From: Paraferrimonas sp. SM1919
GTDB taxonomy: Bacteria > Pseudomonadota > Gammaproteobacteria > Enterobacterales > Shewanellaceae
DNA length: 64,000 nucleotides
Assembly: GCF_010993985.1 (NCBI RefSeq)
Contig: NZ_WINH01000007.1
Location: 101,658-165,657, forward strand
Direction: 5' to 3'
Shown here: piece by piece, positions 1-10,079 of the stretch
Numbering within the stretch: the first letter of the stretch is position 1
Layout: each line of letters starts with the position of its first letter
Translations under genes and position numbers: made by a program
Notes under the pieces: model-generated
Databases searched by the model: none
Told to the model about the DNA's origin: nothing
Seen by the model: only the letters and a program-made list of their open reading frames with translations

Positions 1-1842
1 TTTATGCTCGTTGGCGATATCGGTAAAGTATTCGTCCACATAAATCCATTCTAAGGTGGCAGCTAAACTATCAAGTACTTGCCAGTTAACTTGGCTAGAG
101 GCATTAACCGCCGGAGCGCTGTCTACTTTATTGCCCTTCACATCACCCAATTGCGCAATTTCACCGTATTCATGGTTGGCATAGCTGGCATTAAGTTGCC
201 AATGAATACTTTGGCTTAGGGCAAGCTTAAACGCTCCCTCAATGCCCTTATGCTTAGTGTTGCCACCGCTGACATTAAAGTAATCGCTGTCACGCAGGAT
301 CAGGTTATCCCTTTGCATAAGATAAGCGGTAAGTTGCCAATTAATGCTTGGGGTTGCCCCACGCCAACCTAGTTCGAAACTGTCTATGGTTTCACTTGTT
401 AATTCCGCTTTGGTTTGTGCTCGTTGCAAGCGATACAGTTCTGTCGCCTGGGGAGCGCGATGCCCACGACTTAGGTTGCTATATAACTGTTGGTTCGTAC
501 TCAGCTGGTAGCTTAGCCCGAATTTGGGTGAAAAATGGCTAAAACTGTCCTTGCTCGATTCAGGTCGTGCATAGCGACAGCCACCAAAACCACAGGTATT
601 GCCCTGCTCATCCACTCGGCCAGAGTTCATTTGATTTTGGTAGTCATAGGATTGGTAATCAAATCGGCCGGCGACAGTGGCAATCAGCTGTTCGCTTAGG
701 TTGAAGTTGGCTTGTATATAAGGGGAAATCAGCAGGCTATCCACTTGGTAATCATAGTGTTTACCTTGGGGAATGGTGGCCTCTAAAAATGCACTGCCTT
801 CGGTGGGTTTATATTGGTATTGCAGTAATTCACCATGGGTCCACTCAACATCGATTCCTGCATCTAACCAATCGTACTGTAATGACGTTTGCACACCAAT
901 TGAAGTATGCTGGTTTTCTTCTACTGGAGTGCCCGGTAAAAAGTGCTGTAAAAACGCCATATTAGCATGACGCAAATACGGATTAATTTGCCAGTTAATG
1001 CTGCCATTATCACTGGATAAGCTAGAGGTTAAGCGGATGGAATTAGCTTTACGGTAGGCATCTGGCGCGCTGTTAGTTTTAGACAGTAGCTCATCTTTAT
1101 AGCTGTCTTTACCTTCGAGGTAAGCGGCAGTTTGCTGGTCTAAACGGCTGGCATTTAGGGTGTTCACTAGCGTTAGACCAGCCACTGAAGTGCCATGCTT
1201 AAAGAGCAGTTTTTGCTGGTTGTAGCCTGAGCTGTCACGGTAACCGCCATCGTTTGTGTGGCTAAGGCCGATCAATAAATTATGGTCATCAACATCGGCA
1301 TTATTGAGTAAATTGAGTTGATAGTAATCATTGCTGCTGGCCGTTAAGGATAATCGAGAGCCGCTATCAAAACCTGGGGTAAGTACATTAATGACTCCGG
1401 TTAGGGCGTTGCTGCCATATACCGCACTCCATGGGCCGGATAGTATTTCCAAGCTGGCACCTAATTCGGTTGGGGCTTCAAATAACTCATTAATATTACA
1501 AAAGCCCGCCGCCCTTAGTGGTATCCCGTCAATCGCTGATAATATTGAACCACAGGCACCGGCGCCGGTTTGAACTGGGCTGCGCAGCCCTGGTAGGTAT
1601 TCAACACCATCACCACGGGAAAAAGTCACACCTGCAATTTGCACGAGTGCCTGCTGGATATGTTGTGCCTGAGTGTTTGCGAGCTCTTGCTCAGTCAGTT
1701 GCTGCACTGTGCCAGGCAGTTCGTTGATGGCCACTTGGTGGCGATTTGCTGAAACCACCATGATTTCATCCATTTCACTGGCTAGGGCAGGGGCAATGAC
1801 AAGTGTAGAAATAAGGATTGTATTGAGTTGGTAAGCGTGCAT
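1..1842 (-). CDS. TonB-dependent outer membrane receptor, BtuB-like (C-terminus beyond left edge)
   Basis: An open frame runs without a stop from an ATG at 1842 to the window edge, giving 614 residues and lacking the end of the beta-barrel. It starts with a signal peptide (MHAYQLNTILISTLVIAPAL) followed by a TonB-box-like EIMVVSA. The plug domain follows, with the motifs VYGSNALTGVINV and GIPLRAAGFCNINELFEAP. The rest reads as alternating barrel strands and ends near WIYVDEYFTDIANEHK. The family imports cobalamin, haem, siderophores or similar ligands using TonB energy. The plug resembles BtuB/CirA types, but I see no B12 riboswitch in the 87 bases before the start, so the ligand is open. It is divergent from the RecX-like gene at 1930. 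Confidence 0.88.
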   Translation of the reverse strand, partial: MHAYQLNTILISTLVIAPALASEMDEIMVVSANRHQVAINELPGTVQQLTEQELANTQAQHIQQALVQIAGVTFSRGDGVEYLPGLRSPVQTGAGACGSILSAIDGIPLRAAGFCNINELFEAPTELGASLEILSGPWSAVYGSNALTGVINVLTPGFDSGSRLSLTASSNDYYQLNLLNNADVDDHNLLIGLSHTNDGGYRDSSGYNQQKLLFKHGTSVAGLTLVNTLNASRLDQQTAAYLEGKDSYKDELLSKTNSAPDAYRKANSIRLTSSLSSDNGSINWQINPYLRHANMAFLQHFLPGTPVEENQHTSIGVQTSLQYDWLDAGIDVEWTHGELLQYQYKPTEGSAFLEATIPQGKHYDYQVDSLLISPYIQANFNLSEQLIATVAGRFDYQSYDYQNQMNSGRVDEQGNTCGFGGCRYARPESSKDSFSHFSPKFGLSYQLSTNQQLYSNLSRGHRAPQATELYRLQRAQTKAELTSETIDSFELGWRGATPSINWQLTAYLMQRDNLILRDSDYFNVSGGNTKHKGIEGAFKLALSQSIHWQLNASYANHEYGEIAQLGDVKGNKVDSAPAVNASSQVNWQVLDSLAATLEWIYVDEYFTDIANEHK

Positions 1843-1929
1843 TTCAGTCCATTGATTATTATTTTAGAGTTAGTATTCCATGATATGCTTTGTTTACGAA
1901 GAATATAGTGAAATAGTTTTGTTGCTGCT

Positions 1930-2733
1930 ATGCATAAGCCTCCCTTAAGACAAGCCAAAACCATAGATAATGTGTTTAATTCTGCTTTCTGGCATCTAAG
2001 TCAGCAGGACTTCACCGTTAATGAAATTCGCCAAAAGCTTGAACGCAAGACTGAGAACCAACAATGGATAGATACAGTTATCAAGAAACTGATAGACGAT
2101 GGCTTTTTAAAATCCGATTTACAGTTTGCCATTCGTTTTAGTGAGTCGTGTTTCTTTAATGAAATGGGGGCCGCCGCCATTAAACAAAAGCTGAAAAAGC
2201 GTGGCTTAAAAGAGGCGGATATTCAACAAGCAATAGAACAGGTCGCCCATGAACAAAATATTGATGAAGACCGGTTAGCAGTATCAAGGCTTAATAACAG
2301 CTTTCAAACGTTTGCTAATACCACCAAAGAAAAGCTGTATCAGCAAATGACCAATAAGGGTTTTAGTCGCGCGCAAGTTGATAAAGCACTGGCCCAGCAT
2401 CCAGCCAAAGCATCACTTAAAACCAAGCTTGAGGTAAAAGCCGAAAAGGCGGATTTAACCAAAGAAATTATTAAGCTCTATAAAAAAGGCAAGGGTAAGA
2501 GTGTCATTTTGCAAGAGTTAAAACAGCGTCTGATAGATGTCAGCGAATTTAACGATAAGCTGTATCAGTTAGAAGCTAATGGTGAGGTCGACTTTTTTGA
2601 AAGCTGCAAACAACAATTATCAAAAAAAAAGTATGACATGAATTGTCATAAGGGGAGAGCTAAAGCGTACGCTTATTTATACCGCAAAGGCTTTAGCTCT
2701 GATGAGATTAATGAGGCATTTAATGCGGCTTGA
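1930..2733 (+). CDS. RecX-family protein, long form
   Basis: This 267-residue protein is built from RecX-type three-helix repeats. Residues 20-105 (for example DFTVNEIRQKLERK and FLKSDLQFAIRF) match the first RecX repeats, and the C-terminus (AYAYLYRKGFSSDEINEAF) matches the last one. RecX proteins bind RecA filaments and limit RecA activity. The usual length is about 150-170 residues, so this copy carries roughly 100 extra residues of lysine-rich helical sequence (about 125-215) between the repeats. It is not beside recA here. It may be a second, diverged RecX paralogue rather than the housekeeping one. The stop lies only 2 bases from the stop of the convergent lipoprotein gene. Confidence 0.72.
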   Translation: MHKPPLRQAKTIDNVFNSAFWHLSQQDFTVNEIRQKLERKTENQQWIDTVIKKLIDDGFLKSDLQFAIRFSESCFFNEMGAAAIKQKLKKRGLKEADIQQAIEQVAHEQNIDEDRLAVSRLNNSFQTFANTTKEKLYQQMTNKGFSRAQVDKALAQHPAKASLKTKLEVKAEKADLTKEIIKLYKKGKGKSVILQELKQRLIDVSEFNDKLYQLEANGEVDFFESCKQQLSKKKYDMNCHKGRAKAYAYLYRKGFSSDEINEAFNAA

Positions 2734-2735
2734 GC

Positions 2736-3113
2736 CTAATCATTTAGACGCCAACCATTTTCAGTTTGTCTGAAATGAAAAGCATGAGTAATGCTTCTGG
2801 TATCGCCTTTTTTAAAGTCGCCAAATTGCATTTTTAAGGCCATCGCGCCAAGCCCGCCTAAAAACCCACTTTGCTTGGCCATGTGTTTAGCAGCGTTTTC
2901 AATATCGTTGGTAAACATAATGGTGTAATTCACCTCAACCACATACTGTTGATCTTCCATCCAGCCATTTAAGCGCTCAATGTCGACCACTTTATAGACA
3001 TTAGGGGTGGTGATACTAGCGGTGATCTGTTCAAATACTTCGCTATCGCTGGGCTTGCCACTGCAGCCAAGTAGAAGTAGCGCGAGTAGCAGGGTATTGA
3101 CTATTTTTAACAT
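2736..3113 (-). CDS. Small hypothetical lipoprotein
   Basis: I do not recognise the family. The chosen start (3113) gives MLKIVNTLLLALLLLGCSGK, a signal peptide with lipobox LLGC, preceded by AAAGGGA seven bases upstream. An in-frame start 30 codons earlier would place the hydrophobic segment internally and has no ribosome site, so it is less likely. The mature part (about 107 residues) is a small mixed alpha/beta domain with the segments YVVEVNYTIMF and THAFHFRQTENGWRL, the latter typical of small secreted proteins that end on a strand. It is probably anchored to a membrane facing the periplasm. Its stop nearly touches the convergent RecX-like gene. Confidence 0.75.
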   Translation of the reverse strand: MLKIVNTLLLALLLLGCSGKPSDSEVFEQITASITTPNVYKVVDIERLNGWMEDQQYVVEVNYTIMFTNDIENAAKHMAKQSGFLGGLGAMALKMQFGDFKKGDTRSITHAFHFRQTENGWRLND

Positions 3114-3295
3114 AAGAATCCCTTTAAAATTAATTGTATAGCTTCTGTAGTGAAGTATTAAGTGTGTCACTTTAAAACAACGATGATAACCTACTTTATG
3201 CAAAATAAATCACCTCAGTCATTTTTTTCAAGTGAGTTGTCAACCTTTAGGGATTGGATTCGTTAAAGCTATATCAATCAAAATGGAGAGTCCTA

Positions 3296-3622
3296 ATGTT
3301 AATGAAGAAGCTTTTACTTACCGCAGCGATTACTGTTATTTTTACCAGCCTCAGTGCTCAAGCCGTCGATGTAGAAAAGAAACTCGATGTTAAAGGTGAC
3401 AGAATTGAAAATAAAATGGACGCTAAAGGAGAGCGTATTAATTCCCGTTTAGATAAAAACGCTGCCCGCCTAGAAGCTAAAGGAAAAACCAAAGTGGCTA
3501 ATAAAATGGATGCAAAAGGCGATAAAATTGAAAGAAAGTTTAATGCAAAGGGCAATAAGATTGACCGCAAACTAAATAAAGCGGGTAAGCAGGCAGAACG
3601 AAAACGTAATCGCAAATCTTAA
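3296..3622 (+). CDS. Secreted, highly charged repeat protein
   Basis: The start at 3296 follows GGAGAG and gives a clear signal peptide (MLMKKLLLTAAITVIFTSLS, cut near AQA). The mature ~85 residues consist of an 11-residue repeat of the form K(M/L)DAKG(D/E)RIE(N/R), occurring about five times and ending in KRNRKS. Almost every residue is charged or polar, with lysine and arginine in excess. A long amphipathic helix or coiled coil is likely. No function is known to me. A strong terminator follows directly, so it is a single-gene unit. An opposite-strand frame of similar length is an echo of the biased composition. Confidence 0.75.
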   Translation: MLMKKLLLTAAITVIFTSLSAQAVDVEKKLDVKGDRIENKMDAKGERINSRLDKNAARLEAKGKTKVANKMDAKGDKIERKFNAKGNKIDRKLNKAGKQAERKRNRKS

Positions 3623-3640
3623 GGGCTAACTTGCCATAAA

Positions 3641-3668
3641 AAAAGGCGGCTGAATCAGCCGCCTTTTT
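3641..3668. terminator. Bidirectional intrinsic terminator
   Basis: Stem GGCGGCT/AGCCGCC with loop GAATC, with A-rich DNA on the left and TTTTT on the right. It sits between the ends of the convergent repeat-protein gene and ppiD and can serve both. Confidence 0.85.
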
Positions 3669-3684
3669 AGTTTCAGTGTGTCAG

Positions 3685-5526
3685 TTACTGGCCAGCGTAG
3701 GTAACTTCAGCTTGTGCCTTTAAGTGCTCAATAAGAGCAAGGTAAAGGGCATTAGTGCGTTCTTGGGTTAAGCGCTGACTGAATCCTGATAGCATTTCTG
3801 CTTCAAGTGATTCACCCACATTAATGGCATCGACGACCACTACACCATAACCATCTGCAGTTCGAGCTGTGCTGGTTTGGCCAATGGCCAGTTTAAATGC
3901 TTCTTCTGCGATACCGCGGTCAACGGTGGCATTAAAGCGACCAAGAGTCTTAGTTTCAGTTAGCTCAGCGACAGTTTGACCATCACGAATACTTTGGGCA
4001 ATTTCTTCAGCTTTAACTTTGGCAAGAGCTAAGCTTTGCTCTTCTGTTAATGCTTGCTGAACCTGCTCGGTAACCTCAGTTAGAGGTTGAGTACCTGCTA
4101 GTTGGTGCGATTTAACACGCAGCACCATAACCTTGTCAGCTCCGACTTCGATTGGCTCTGAGTTAAAGCGTGAATTGATAACTTCATCAGAAAAAATAAT
4201 TTCTAGAGTATCTGCTTTGTTAAATGGTGCTGGTGCAGCCATTCGATTAAATGCCGGACTCGTTTTGATTGCTAGACCAAGTTCTTTGCTAACCGTCTCA
4301 AGAGAATCAGGTATTTCATAGCTAATGCTGGCAAGTTGCTCAGATAGTTGGAAAAATTCCTGTTGAGCGGCATCACGCTTTAGCGAGTTTTCTATAGAAT
4401 CTTTAACTTCGGATAGCGGTGACTGGCCTGCAGCTTCAATATCTAGCACTTTTAGGATTTGGTAACCAAAGTCAGTTTTAACAACATCAGACACAGCGCC
4501 TTTATCAAGGGCAAACAAAGCGTCATCAAATTCTTGCGACATTACCCCAGCTTGGAACCAGTCTAATTGGCCACCATTCTCTGCTGAGAATGTATCATCA
4601 GAATGAGTTTTTGCAAGTTCGGCAAAATCAGCACCTAATCGAATTTGGGCTAAGATGTCCTGGGCTTTTAACTCTGCACCTTCGCTATCATTGATTAGAA
4701 TATGTGCGGCTAAGCGCTTTTCAGGAGTTTGATACTGGCTAAGGTTGTCTTGGTAGTATTGCTCAACCTCACTTTGCTCAAGTTCGACTTTAGCAGCAAG
4801 TGACGTTAGGTCTAGCTCTACATATTCAAGAGTTACTGTTTCTTCAACATTAAAAAGATTAAGGTTTTGGTCATAGTAAGTTTGAATTTGCTCTTCACTG
4901 AGCTGAACTTGGTCAGTAAAGTCGGTACTGCTGACATTCACGCTGCGAATGTCACGAGATTGACTTAACAATACAGCTTGCTCTTGAACCTCAGATTCCA
5001 AAGTGAATTCACTGTTTGTGATCGCCTGAATTAACTGTGCTCGGCTTAGATCCGATTCTAGCATGTCACGGAAACGACTTGGTGATAAACCAGCATTTCT
5101 AAGGGTAGCAAGGTAAACATCATTATTAAATTGACCATCTACTTGAAACTCAGGCATTGAGCGAATGGCTTTTATGATTTGCTGATCAGAAATGCTCAAA
5201 CCCAGTTCAGCTGCAGCTTGATCCAATAGCGTTTTTGAGATTAAACGCTCTAATACCCCTTGACGGATACTTGCAATATAACTTGGGTTTGCGGCTAATT
5301 GGTTGAACATCTCGCCTAATTGACTTTCTAAACGAGCACGCTCATTGTTATAAGCTTGTTCAACTTCGGCTTGGGAAATAACTACACCGTTAACTTCTGC
5401 AGCAGGAGCTACATTGTTACCAGATAAGTAGTTGCCAACACCTGCAACGGCAAAAGACAGTATAACAAGAACCAAAATCGTCTTAGCTACTGGACCCTGT
5501 GAACCTTCGCGGATCTTTTCTAACAT
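3685..5526 (-). CDS. ppiD: Peptidyl-prolyl isomerase / periplasmic chaperone PpiD
   Basis: This 613-residue protein is close to the family length (about 620). One N-terminal membrane anchor (residues ~14-34, TILVLVILSFAVAGVGNYL) leaves the rest in the periplasm. A SurA-like chaperone segment covers ~40-190, and a parvulin domain lies at ~270-360, beginning AAHILINDSEGAELKAQDIL and containing GGQLDWFQAGVMSQEF. PpiD works at the Sec translocon exit and helps outer membrane proteins to fold. It sits downstream of hupB and lon, the usual gammaproteobacterial order. A terminator-like hairpin separates it from hupB, so it probably has its own promoter. Confidence 0.97.
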   Translation of the reverse strand: MLEKIREGSQGPVAKTILVLVILSFAVAGVGNYLSGNNVAPAAEVNGVVISQAEVEQAYNNERARLESQLGEMFNQLAANPSYIASIRQGVLERLISKTLLDQAAAELGLSISDQQIIKAIRSMPEFQVDGQFNNDVYLATLRNAGLSPSRFRDMLESDLSRAQLIQAITNSEFTLESEVQEQAVLLSQSRDIRSVNVSSTDFTDQVQLSEEQIQTYYDQNLNLFNVEETVTLEYVELDLTSLAAKVELEQSEVEQYYQDNLSQYQTPEKRLAAHILINDSEGAELKAQDILAQIRLGADFAELAKTHSDDTFSAENGGQLDWFQAGVMSQEFDDALFALDKGAVSDVVKTDFGYQILKVLDIEAAGQSPLSEVKDSIENSLKRDAAQQEFFQLSEQLASISYEIPDSLETVSKELGLAIKTSPAFNRMAAPAPFNKADTLEIIFSDEVINSRFNSEPIEVGADKVMVLRVKSHQLAGTQPLTEVTEQVQQALTEEQSLALAKVKAEEIAQSIRDGQTVAELTETKTLGRFNATVDRGIAEEAFKLAIGQTSTARTADGYGVVVVDAINVGESLEAEMLSGFSQRLTQERTNALYLALIEHLKAQAEVTYAGQ

Positions 5527-5591
5527 CTAAATAACTCACTTGTCGCCTTGGGCGATCATATTTACTGCCAATGAAAATAATTTGGCACCAA

Positions 5592-5624
5592 TAAAAAAGC
5601 GCACATGAATTATCAGTGCGCCTT
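5592..5624 (-). terminator. Terminator downstream of hupB
   Basis: Read on the minus strand, the stem GGCGCAC...GTGCGC is followed by TTTTTTA. A second hairpin (AAGGCACC/GGTGCCTT, 5655-5674) lies nearer the hupB stop, with a weaker T-run. Confidence 0.75.
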
Positions 5625-5701
5625 TGGCTGTTTAAGGTAAAACCTTAAAATCATAAGGCACCATAAGGTGCCTTAGTTACACAGATATAATCTGCGCTTG
5701 A

Positions 5702-5974
5702 TTAGTTAACAGCGTCTTTAAGCGCTTTACCAGCTTTAAATGCTGGGATAGTAGCAGCTTCGATCTTGATCTCTTGACCTGTTTGTGGGTTACGGCCAGT
5801 ACGCTCTGCGCGTTGACGAGTTTCGAAAGTACCGAAACCAACAAGAGAGATTTTCTCACCGTCTTTAAGACCTTCAGTAACTGCACCAATAAAAGAATCT
5901 AGAGCACGGCCAGCCGCAGCTTTTGAAATATCAGCACCAGAAGCAATTTTCTCGATTAATTGAGACTTATTCAT
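5702..5974 (-). CDS. hupB: DNA-binding protein HU, beta type
   Basis: A 90-residue histone-like protein that bends and compacts DNA. The start at 5974 gives [20 protein letters not shown], preceded by GGGGA; an upstream in-frame ATG would add 14 residues absent from HU proteins. The hallmark [18 protein letters not shown] and the beta-arm segment with [20 protein letters not shown] are intact. Its position between lon and ppiD is the classical hupB locus. A perfect 16-bp palindrome lies about 70 bases upstream, in the probable promoter region. Confidence 0.97.
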   Translation of the reverse strand: MNKSQLIEKIASGADISKAAAGRALDSFIGAVTEGLKDGEKISLVGFGTFETRQRAERTGRNPQTGQEIKIEAATIPAFKAGKALKDAVN

Positions 5975-6046
5975 GTCATCCCCTATAAATATAACTTCTA
6001 CGCTAGCTAAATCCACTTTAGCACTTCTGCGTAGCTAAAAAACTAA

Positions 6047-6062
6047 GTCAAACTAGTTTGAC
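6047..6062. promoter_or_regulatory. 16-bp perfect palindrome upstream of hupB
   Basis: GTCAAACTAGTTTGAC is perfectly self-complementary. On the minus strand, TTGACT within it could serve as a -35 element for hupB. An operator role is possible, but no regulator is implied by the sequence. Confidence 0.4.
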
Positions 6063-6167
6063 CCTATTTACTTGTTGTAATTAAGCTCTAGTCCAGCCCT
6101 CACAAGGGTTTGTGTTGATGGACAGTGCTCAATCAAGATACCACTTTAAAATGATTTGAAAAGCCCT

Positions 6168-6209
6168 AATTGCCACTTTTTTCACGATTTTTTAAAAAAA
6201 ATGGCAATT
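6168..6209 (-). terminator. Possible terminator after lon
   Basis: Arms AATTGCCA/TGGCAATT enclose an A/T-rich loop just past the lon stop. There is no clean T-run after the stem on the minus strand, so the call is weak. Confidence 0.35.
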
Positions 6210-6218
6210 TGGAACAAA

Positions 6219-8567
6219 TTATCCGGCTTCAAATCCCTCTGGCGGACGTTCTAAAGCAATTTTTAGTACATCATCCACCCATTGAACTGGGTGAATTTCT
6301 AAATTACCAATTACATTCGCCGGAATTTCTTCTAAATCTTTTTCATTATCTTTTGGAATAATGACGGTTTTAATGCCACCTCGATGGGCCGCGAGTAACT
6401 TTTCTTTAAGACCACCAATAGGTAACACTTCACCGCGTAAGGTGATTTCACCTGTCATGGCGACATCGGCTCTAACCGGGTTGCCAGTTAATGAAGAAAC
6501 CAAGGTGGTACACATGGCAATACCGGCAGAAGGACCATCTTTAGGTGTGGCGCCCTCAGGTACATGCACATGGATGTCTCGTTTTTCATAGAAATCGTCA
6601 TTGATCCCAAGCTTGTCGGCACGCTGCCTAACGACAGTCATTGCAGCTTGAATCGATTCTTGCATTACATCACCAAGGCTACCGGTGTAAGTAAGCTTGC
6701 CTTTGCCTGCAACAGAGGTGGCTTCGATGGTCAGTAAATCACCACCTACTTCAGTCCAAGCTAGGCCAACGACTTGTCCTACTTGGTTATGGCTTTCAGC
6801 CTTGCCAAAGTCAAAGCGCTGAACGCCAAGGAAGTCTTTTAGGTTATCACCATCAACGGTAACCGTTTTAATGTCTTTATTCAGAAGGATCTTCTTCACG
6901 GCTTTGCGGCAGATTTTAGAGACTTCACGCTCCAATGAACGAACCCCTGCTTCTCGGGTGTAGTAGCGTACAATACCAAGCAGTGCTGAGTCTTCTACAA
7001 TTAGCTCGCCTTTTTTCAGGCCGTTACGTTTTACTTGCTTAGGCAGTAAGTGTTGCTTAGCAATATTAAGCTTTTCATCTTCGGTGTAACCAGAAAGACG
7101 AATCACTTCCATACGGTCAAGTAGTGGACCTGGAATATTCATTGAGTTAGAAGTCGCGACAAACATGACATCTGATAGGTCGTAGTCCACTTCTAGGTAG
7201 TGGTCGTTAAAGGCTGTGTTTTGCTCAGGATCTAATACCTCAAGTAATGCTGAAGCTGGATCCCCTCGCATATCTGAGCTCATCTTATCGATTTCATCTA
7301 ACAGGAATAGTGGGTTCTTAACTTCCACTTTCGCCATGTTTTGAATGATCTTACCTGGCATAGAACCAATATAAGTACGACGGTGCCCACGGATTTCCGC
7401 TTCATCACGCACACCACCTAGAGCCATACGCACGTATTTACGGCCCGTTGCCTTGGCAATGGATTGACCTAAAGAGGTTTTACCCACACCTGGTGGCCCC
7501 ACAAGACATAGGATAGGCCCTTTAAGTTGCTTTACTCGGCTCTGAACGGCTAAATACTCGATTATGCGTTCTTTTACTTTCTCAAGACCGTAGTGGTCGC
7601 TATCCAGTACTTGCTCAGCTACGCTAATGTCACGTTTAATTTTAGAGCGTTTCTTCCAAGGTACGTTAGTCATCCAGTCGATGTAGCTGCGCACAACGGT
7701 GGCTTCAGCTGACATGGCTGACATCATTTTTAGCTTATTTAACTCAGCAGTGGTTTTTTCTTTCGCTTCAGGTGGTAGGCCAGCCTCTTCAATTTTCTTG
7801 GCCATTTGCTCAAATTCGTCTAAGCCGCCTTCATCCAGGTCGCCCAGTTCTTTTTGAATGGCTTTCATTTGCTCATTCAAGTAGTACTCGCGCTGGCTTT
7901 TTTCCATCTGTTTTTTTACACGGCCACGAATTCTTTTCTCTACCTGCAGGATATCAAGCTCAGACTCCATCATCCCCATTAGGTATTCAAGACGCTCTTG
8001 AACGTCAATCATCTCTAAGATCGATTGCTTATCATCAAGCTTAAGGGGCATATGTGCTGCAATAGTGTCTGCGAGGCGAGCAGCTTCATCAATTCCTGAT
8101 AACGAAGTGAGTACTTCAGGTGGAATTTTCTTGTTTAGTTTTATGTAGCCTTCAAATTGATTAACCGCAGAACGAATCAATACTTCCTCTTGCTGCTCTT
8201 CAATAGCGGCACTGACTAGTGGTTCTGCTTCAACTTTAAAAAATGGTTCTTCCTCTAAGTTTTGGCAAACTTTAGCGCGCTGAGCACCTTCGACGAGAAC
8301 TTTTACTGTTCCATCTGGTAACTGTAGAAGTTGTAAAATATTAACAATGGTACCTACCTGATAAACATCATCTAGGCTAGGTTCATCGACATCCGCATCC
8401 TGTTGAGCCAGTAGTAATACTTGCTTGTCCTTGTCCATAGCGGCATCTAGGGCAGCTATAGATTTCTCACGACCAACAAATAACGGAATTACCATATGAG
8501 GATATACTACTACATCGCGCAGGGGCAGAACCGGCAATTCTTTGCGATCAATCGTTTCTTGGGTCAT
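6219..8567 (-). CDS. lon: ATP-dependent protease Lon
   Basis: A 782-residue LonA protease that degrades misfolded and regulatory proteins in the cytoplasm. The order is an N-terminal substrate domain ([20 protein letters not shown]), a helical region, an AAA+ module with Walker [10 protein letters not shown] and Walker [11 protein letters not shown], and a C-terminal serine-lysine protease domain with catalytic serine in GPSAGIAM and the lysine segment [14 protein letters not shown]. Length matches E. coli Lon (784). The start is supported by GGAATATAAGA before the ATG. A candidate heat-shock promoter lies 70-96 bases upstream, beyond the clpX terminator, so lon is probably its own transcription unit. 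Confidence 0.98.
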   Translation of the reverse strand: MTQETIDRKELPVLPLRDVVVYPHMVIPLFVGREKSIAALDAAMDKDKQVLLLAQQDADVDEPSLDDVYQVGTIVNILQLLQLPDGTVKVLVEGAQRAKVCQNLEEEPFFKVEAEPLVSAAIEEQQEEVLIRSAVNQFEGYIKLNKKIPPEVLTSLSGIDEAARLADTIAAHMPLKLDDKQSILEMIDVQERLEYLMGMMESELDILQVEKRIRGRVKKQMEKSQREYYLNEQMKAIQKELGDLDEGGLDEFEQMAKKIEEAGLPPEAKEKTTAELNKLKMMSAMSAEATVVRSYIDWMTNVPWKKRSKIKRDISVAEQVLDSDHYGLEKVKERIIEYLAVQSRVKQLKGPILCLVGPPGVGKTSLGQSIAKATGRKYVRMALGGVRDEAEIRGHRRTYIGSMPGKIIQNMAKVEVKNPLFLLDEIDKMSSDMRGDPASALLEVLDPEQNTAFNDHYLEVDYDLSDVMFVATSNSMNIPGPLLDRMEVIRLSGYTEDEKLNIAKQHLLPKQVKRNGLKKGELIVEDSALLGIVRYYTREAGVRSLEREVSKICRKAVKKILLNKDIKTVTVDGDNLKDFLGVQRFDFGKAESHNQVGQVVGLAWTEVGGDLLTIEATSVAGKGKLTYTGSLGDVMQESIQAAMTVVRQRADKLGINDDFYEKRDIHVHVPEGATPKDGPSAGIAMCTTLVSSLTGNPVRADVAMTGEITLRGEVLPIGGLKEKLLAAHRGGIKTVIIPKDNEKDLEEIPANVIGNLEIHPVQWVDDVLKIALERPPEGFEAG

Positions 8568-8636
8568 TCTTATATTCCGTTTCGTAATGAATATGCTTAG
8601 GTCAACTTAAAATTTAAGGCGACGTGTTAATTAAGT

Positions 8637-8663
8637 ATATGTGGGTAAAATCGATAGTTTCAA
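8637..8663 (-). promoter_or_regulatory. Candidate sigma-32 promoter of lon
   Basis: On the minus strand, TTGAAA is followed after 13 bases by CCACATAT, one base from the CCCCATNT heat-shock consensus. It lies between the clpX terminator and lon. lon is a sigma-32 gene in E. coli. Confidence 0.5.
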
Positions 8664-8673
8664 TAGGTTAAAT

Positions 8674-8700
8674 GAAAAAAGGAGCCATTTGGCTCCTTTA
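8674..8700 (-). terminator. Terminator of clpX
   Basis: Stem AAAGGAGCCA/TGGCTCCTTT followed on the minus strand by a run of T residues. Confidence 0.85.
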
Positions 8701-8730
8701 TAGTAACATTTTTAATGTTGAAGGTCGGTT

Positions 8731-10011
8731 TTACTCAGCAACGGCTTGTTGTTGTTCGCTATTGTCGTAGATCAATAGGGGTTCCGATTCACCATTAATG
8801 ACTCCTTCGTCTACTACTGCACGCACCACACCCTCTAGGGAAGGAATTTCGTACATAGTATCAAGCAGAACATTTTCTACAATTGAACGCAGACCACGAG
8901 CACCCGTTTTACGCTCCATTGCTTTTTTAGCGATGGCAGCTAGAGCATCTTGACGAAACTCAAGGTCAACCCCTTCCATTTCAAATAGGGCTGCATATTG
9001 CTTAGTAATGGCGTTTTTAGGTTCACTTAGAATTTGTACCAATGCCTCTTCATCAAGCTCTTCAAGGGTAGCCATAACCGGTAGACGACCAATGAATTCT
9101 GGAATGAGACCATACTTAACCAAGTCTTGGGCTTCAACCTTAGCAAGGATGTCAGATAAGGTCATTTGCTCATTAACGCCTTTGACTTCAGCGCCAAAGC
9201 CTATGCCTGTTCCTACATTCGCACGTTGTTCAATCACTTTATCTAAACCTGCGAATGCACCACCACAGATAAATAGGATTTTAGAGGTATCAACCTGTAA
9301 GAATTCCTGTTGTGGATGCTTCCGGCCACCTTGGGGTGGTACCGAGGCAATGGTTCCTTCAATCAGTTTTAGTAGTGCTTGCTGTACACCTTCACCTGAA
9401 ACATCACGGGTGATCGATGGGTTATCTGCCTTACGAGAAATCTTGTCGATTTCATCTACGTAAACAATACCACGTTGGGCTTTTTCTACGTCGTAATCAC
9501 ATTTTTGCAATAGCTTTTGAATGATATTTTCAACATCTTCACCCACATAACCGGCTTCGGTTAAGGTGGTCGCATCAGCCATTGTAAAAGGAACGTCTAA
9601 CAAACGTGCCATCGTCTCAGCAAGCAAGGTTTTACCAGAGCCAGTTGGACCAAGTAAAAGAATGTTACTTTTACCCAACTCTACGCCATCTTTGCTACGG
9701 TCACCGTTTTGTAGACGCTTATAGTGGTTGTATACCGCTACAGATAATACTTTTTTAGCAGTATCTTGACCAATTACATAGTCATCCAAATGCGCACGAA
9801 TTTCTTTTGGAGTAGGGAGCTTTTTACCATCTAATTGTGGGGTAGCTTCTTTTACTTCTTCACGAATGATGTCATTACAAAGATCAACACATTCGTCACA
9901 CACATATACAGAAGGGCCCGCAATTAATTTGCGGACTTCATGCTGGCTTTTGCCACAAAACGAACAGTACAACAGTTTTTTGTTGTCGCTTTCGTTATTG
10001 TTATCATTCAT
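8731..10011 (-). CDS. clpX: ClpX, ATPase subunit of the ClpXP protease
   Basis: This 426-residue AAA+ unfoldase recognises tagged substrates (such as ssrA-tagged proteins) and feeds them to ClpP. The N-terminal zinc domain has cysteines 16, 19, 38 and 41 (CSFCGKS and CDECVDLC). The Walker A motif is [12 protein letters not shown], the Walker B segment is [10 protein letters not shown], and the pore and sensor motifs of the family are present. The IGF-type loop region ([10 protein letters not shown]), which contacts ClpP, is visible. It is downstream of clpP with a 68-base gap and no terminator, so the two are probably co-transcribed. Confidence 0.98.
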   Translation of the reverse strand: MNDNNNESDNKKLLYCSFCGKSQHEVRKLIAGPSVYVCDECVDLCNDIIREEVKEATPQLDGKKLPTPKEIRAHLDDYVIGQDTAKKVLSVAVYNHYKRLQNGDRSKDGVELGKSNILLLGPTGSGKTLLAETMARLLDVPFTMADATTLTEAGYVGEDVENIIQKLLQKCDYDVEKAQRGIVYVDEIDKISRKADNPSITRDVSGEGVQQALLKLIEGTIASVPPQGGRKHPQQEFLQVDTSKILFICGGAFAGLDKVIEQRANVGTGIGFGAEVKGVNEQMTLSDILAKVEAQDLVKYGLIPEFIGRLPVMATLEELDEEALVQILSEPKNAITKQYAALFEMEGVDLEFRQDALAAIAKKAMERKTGARGLRSIVENVLLDTMYEIPSLEGVVRAVVDEGVINGESEPLLIYDNSEQQQAVAE

Positions 10012-10079
10012 TTAAATACCTCTTCTGCCTGAGAACTACTGAACTAGGAAAGTATTAACTGTGAAATTTAGTTTAGCAG

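Noticed and set aside
1843..1929. Cobalamin riboswitch for the BtuB-like receptor
   Set aside because: The gap is only 87 bases and lacks the B12-box core.
3358..3615. Long frame opposite the cationic repeat protein
   Set aside because: It mirrors the repeat composition of the plus-strand gene and has no signal of its own.
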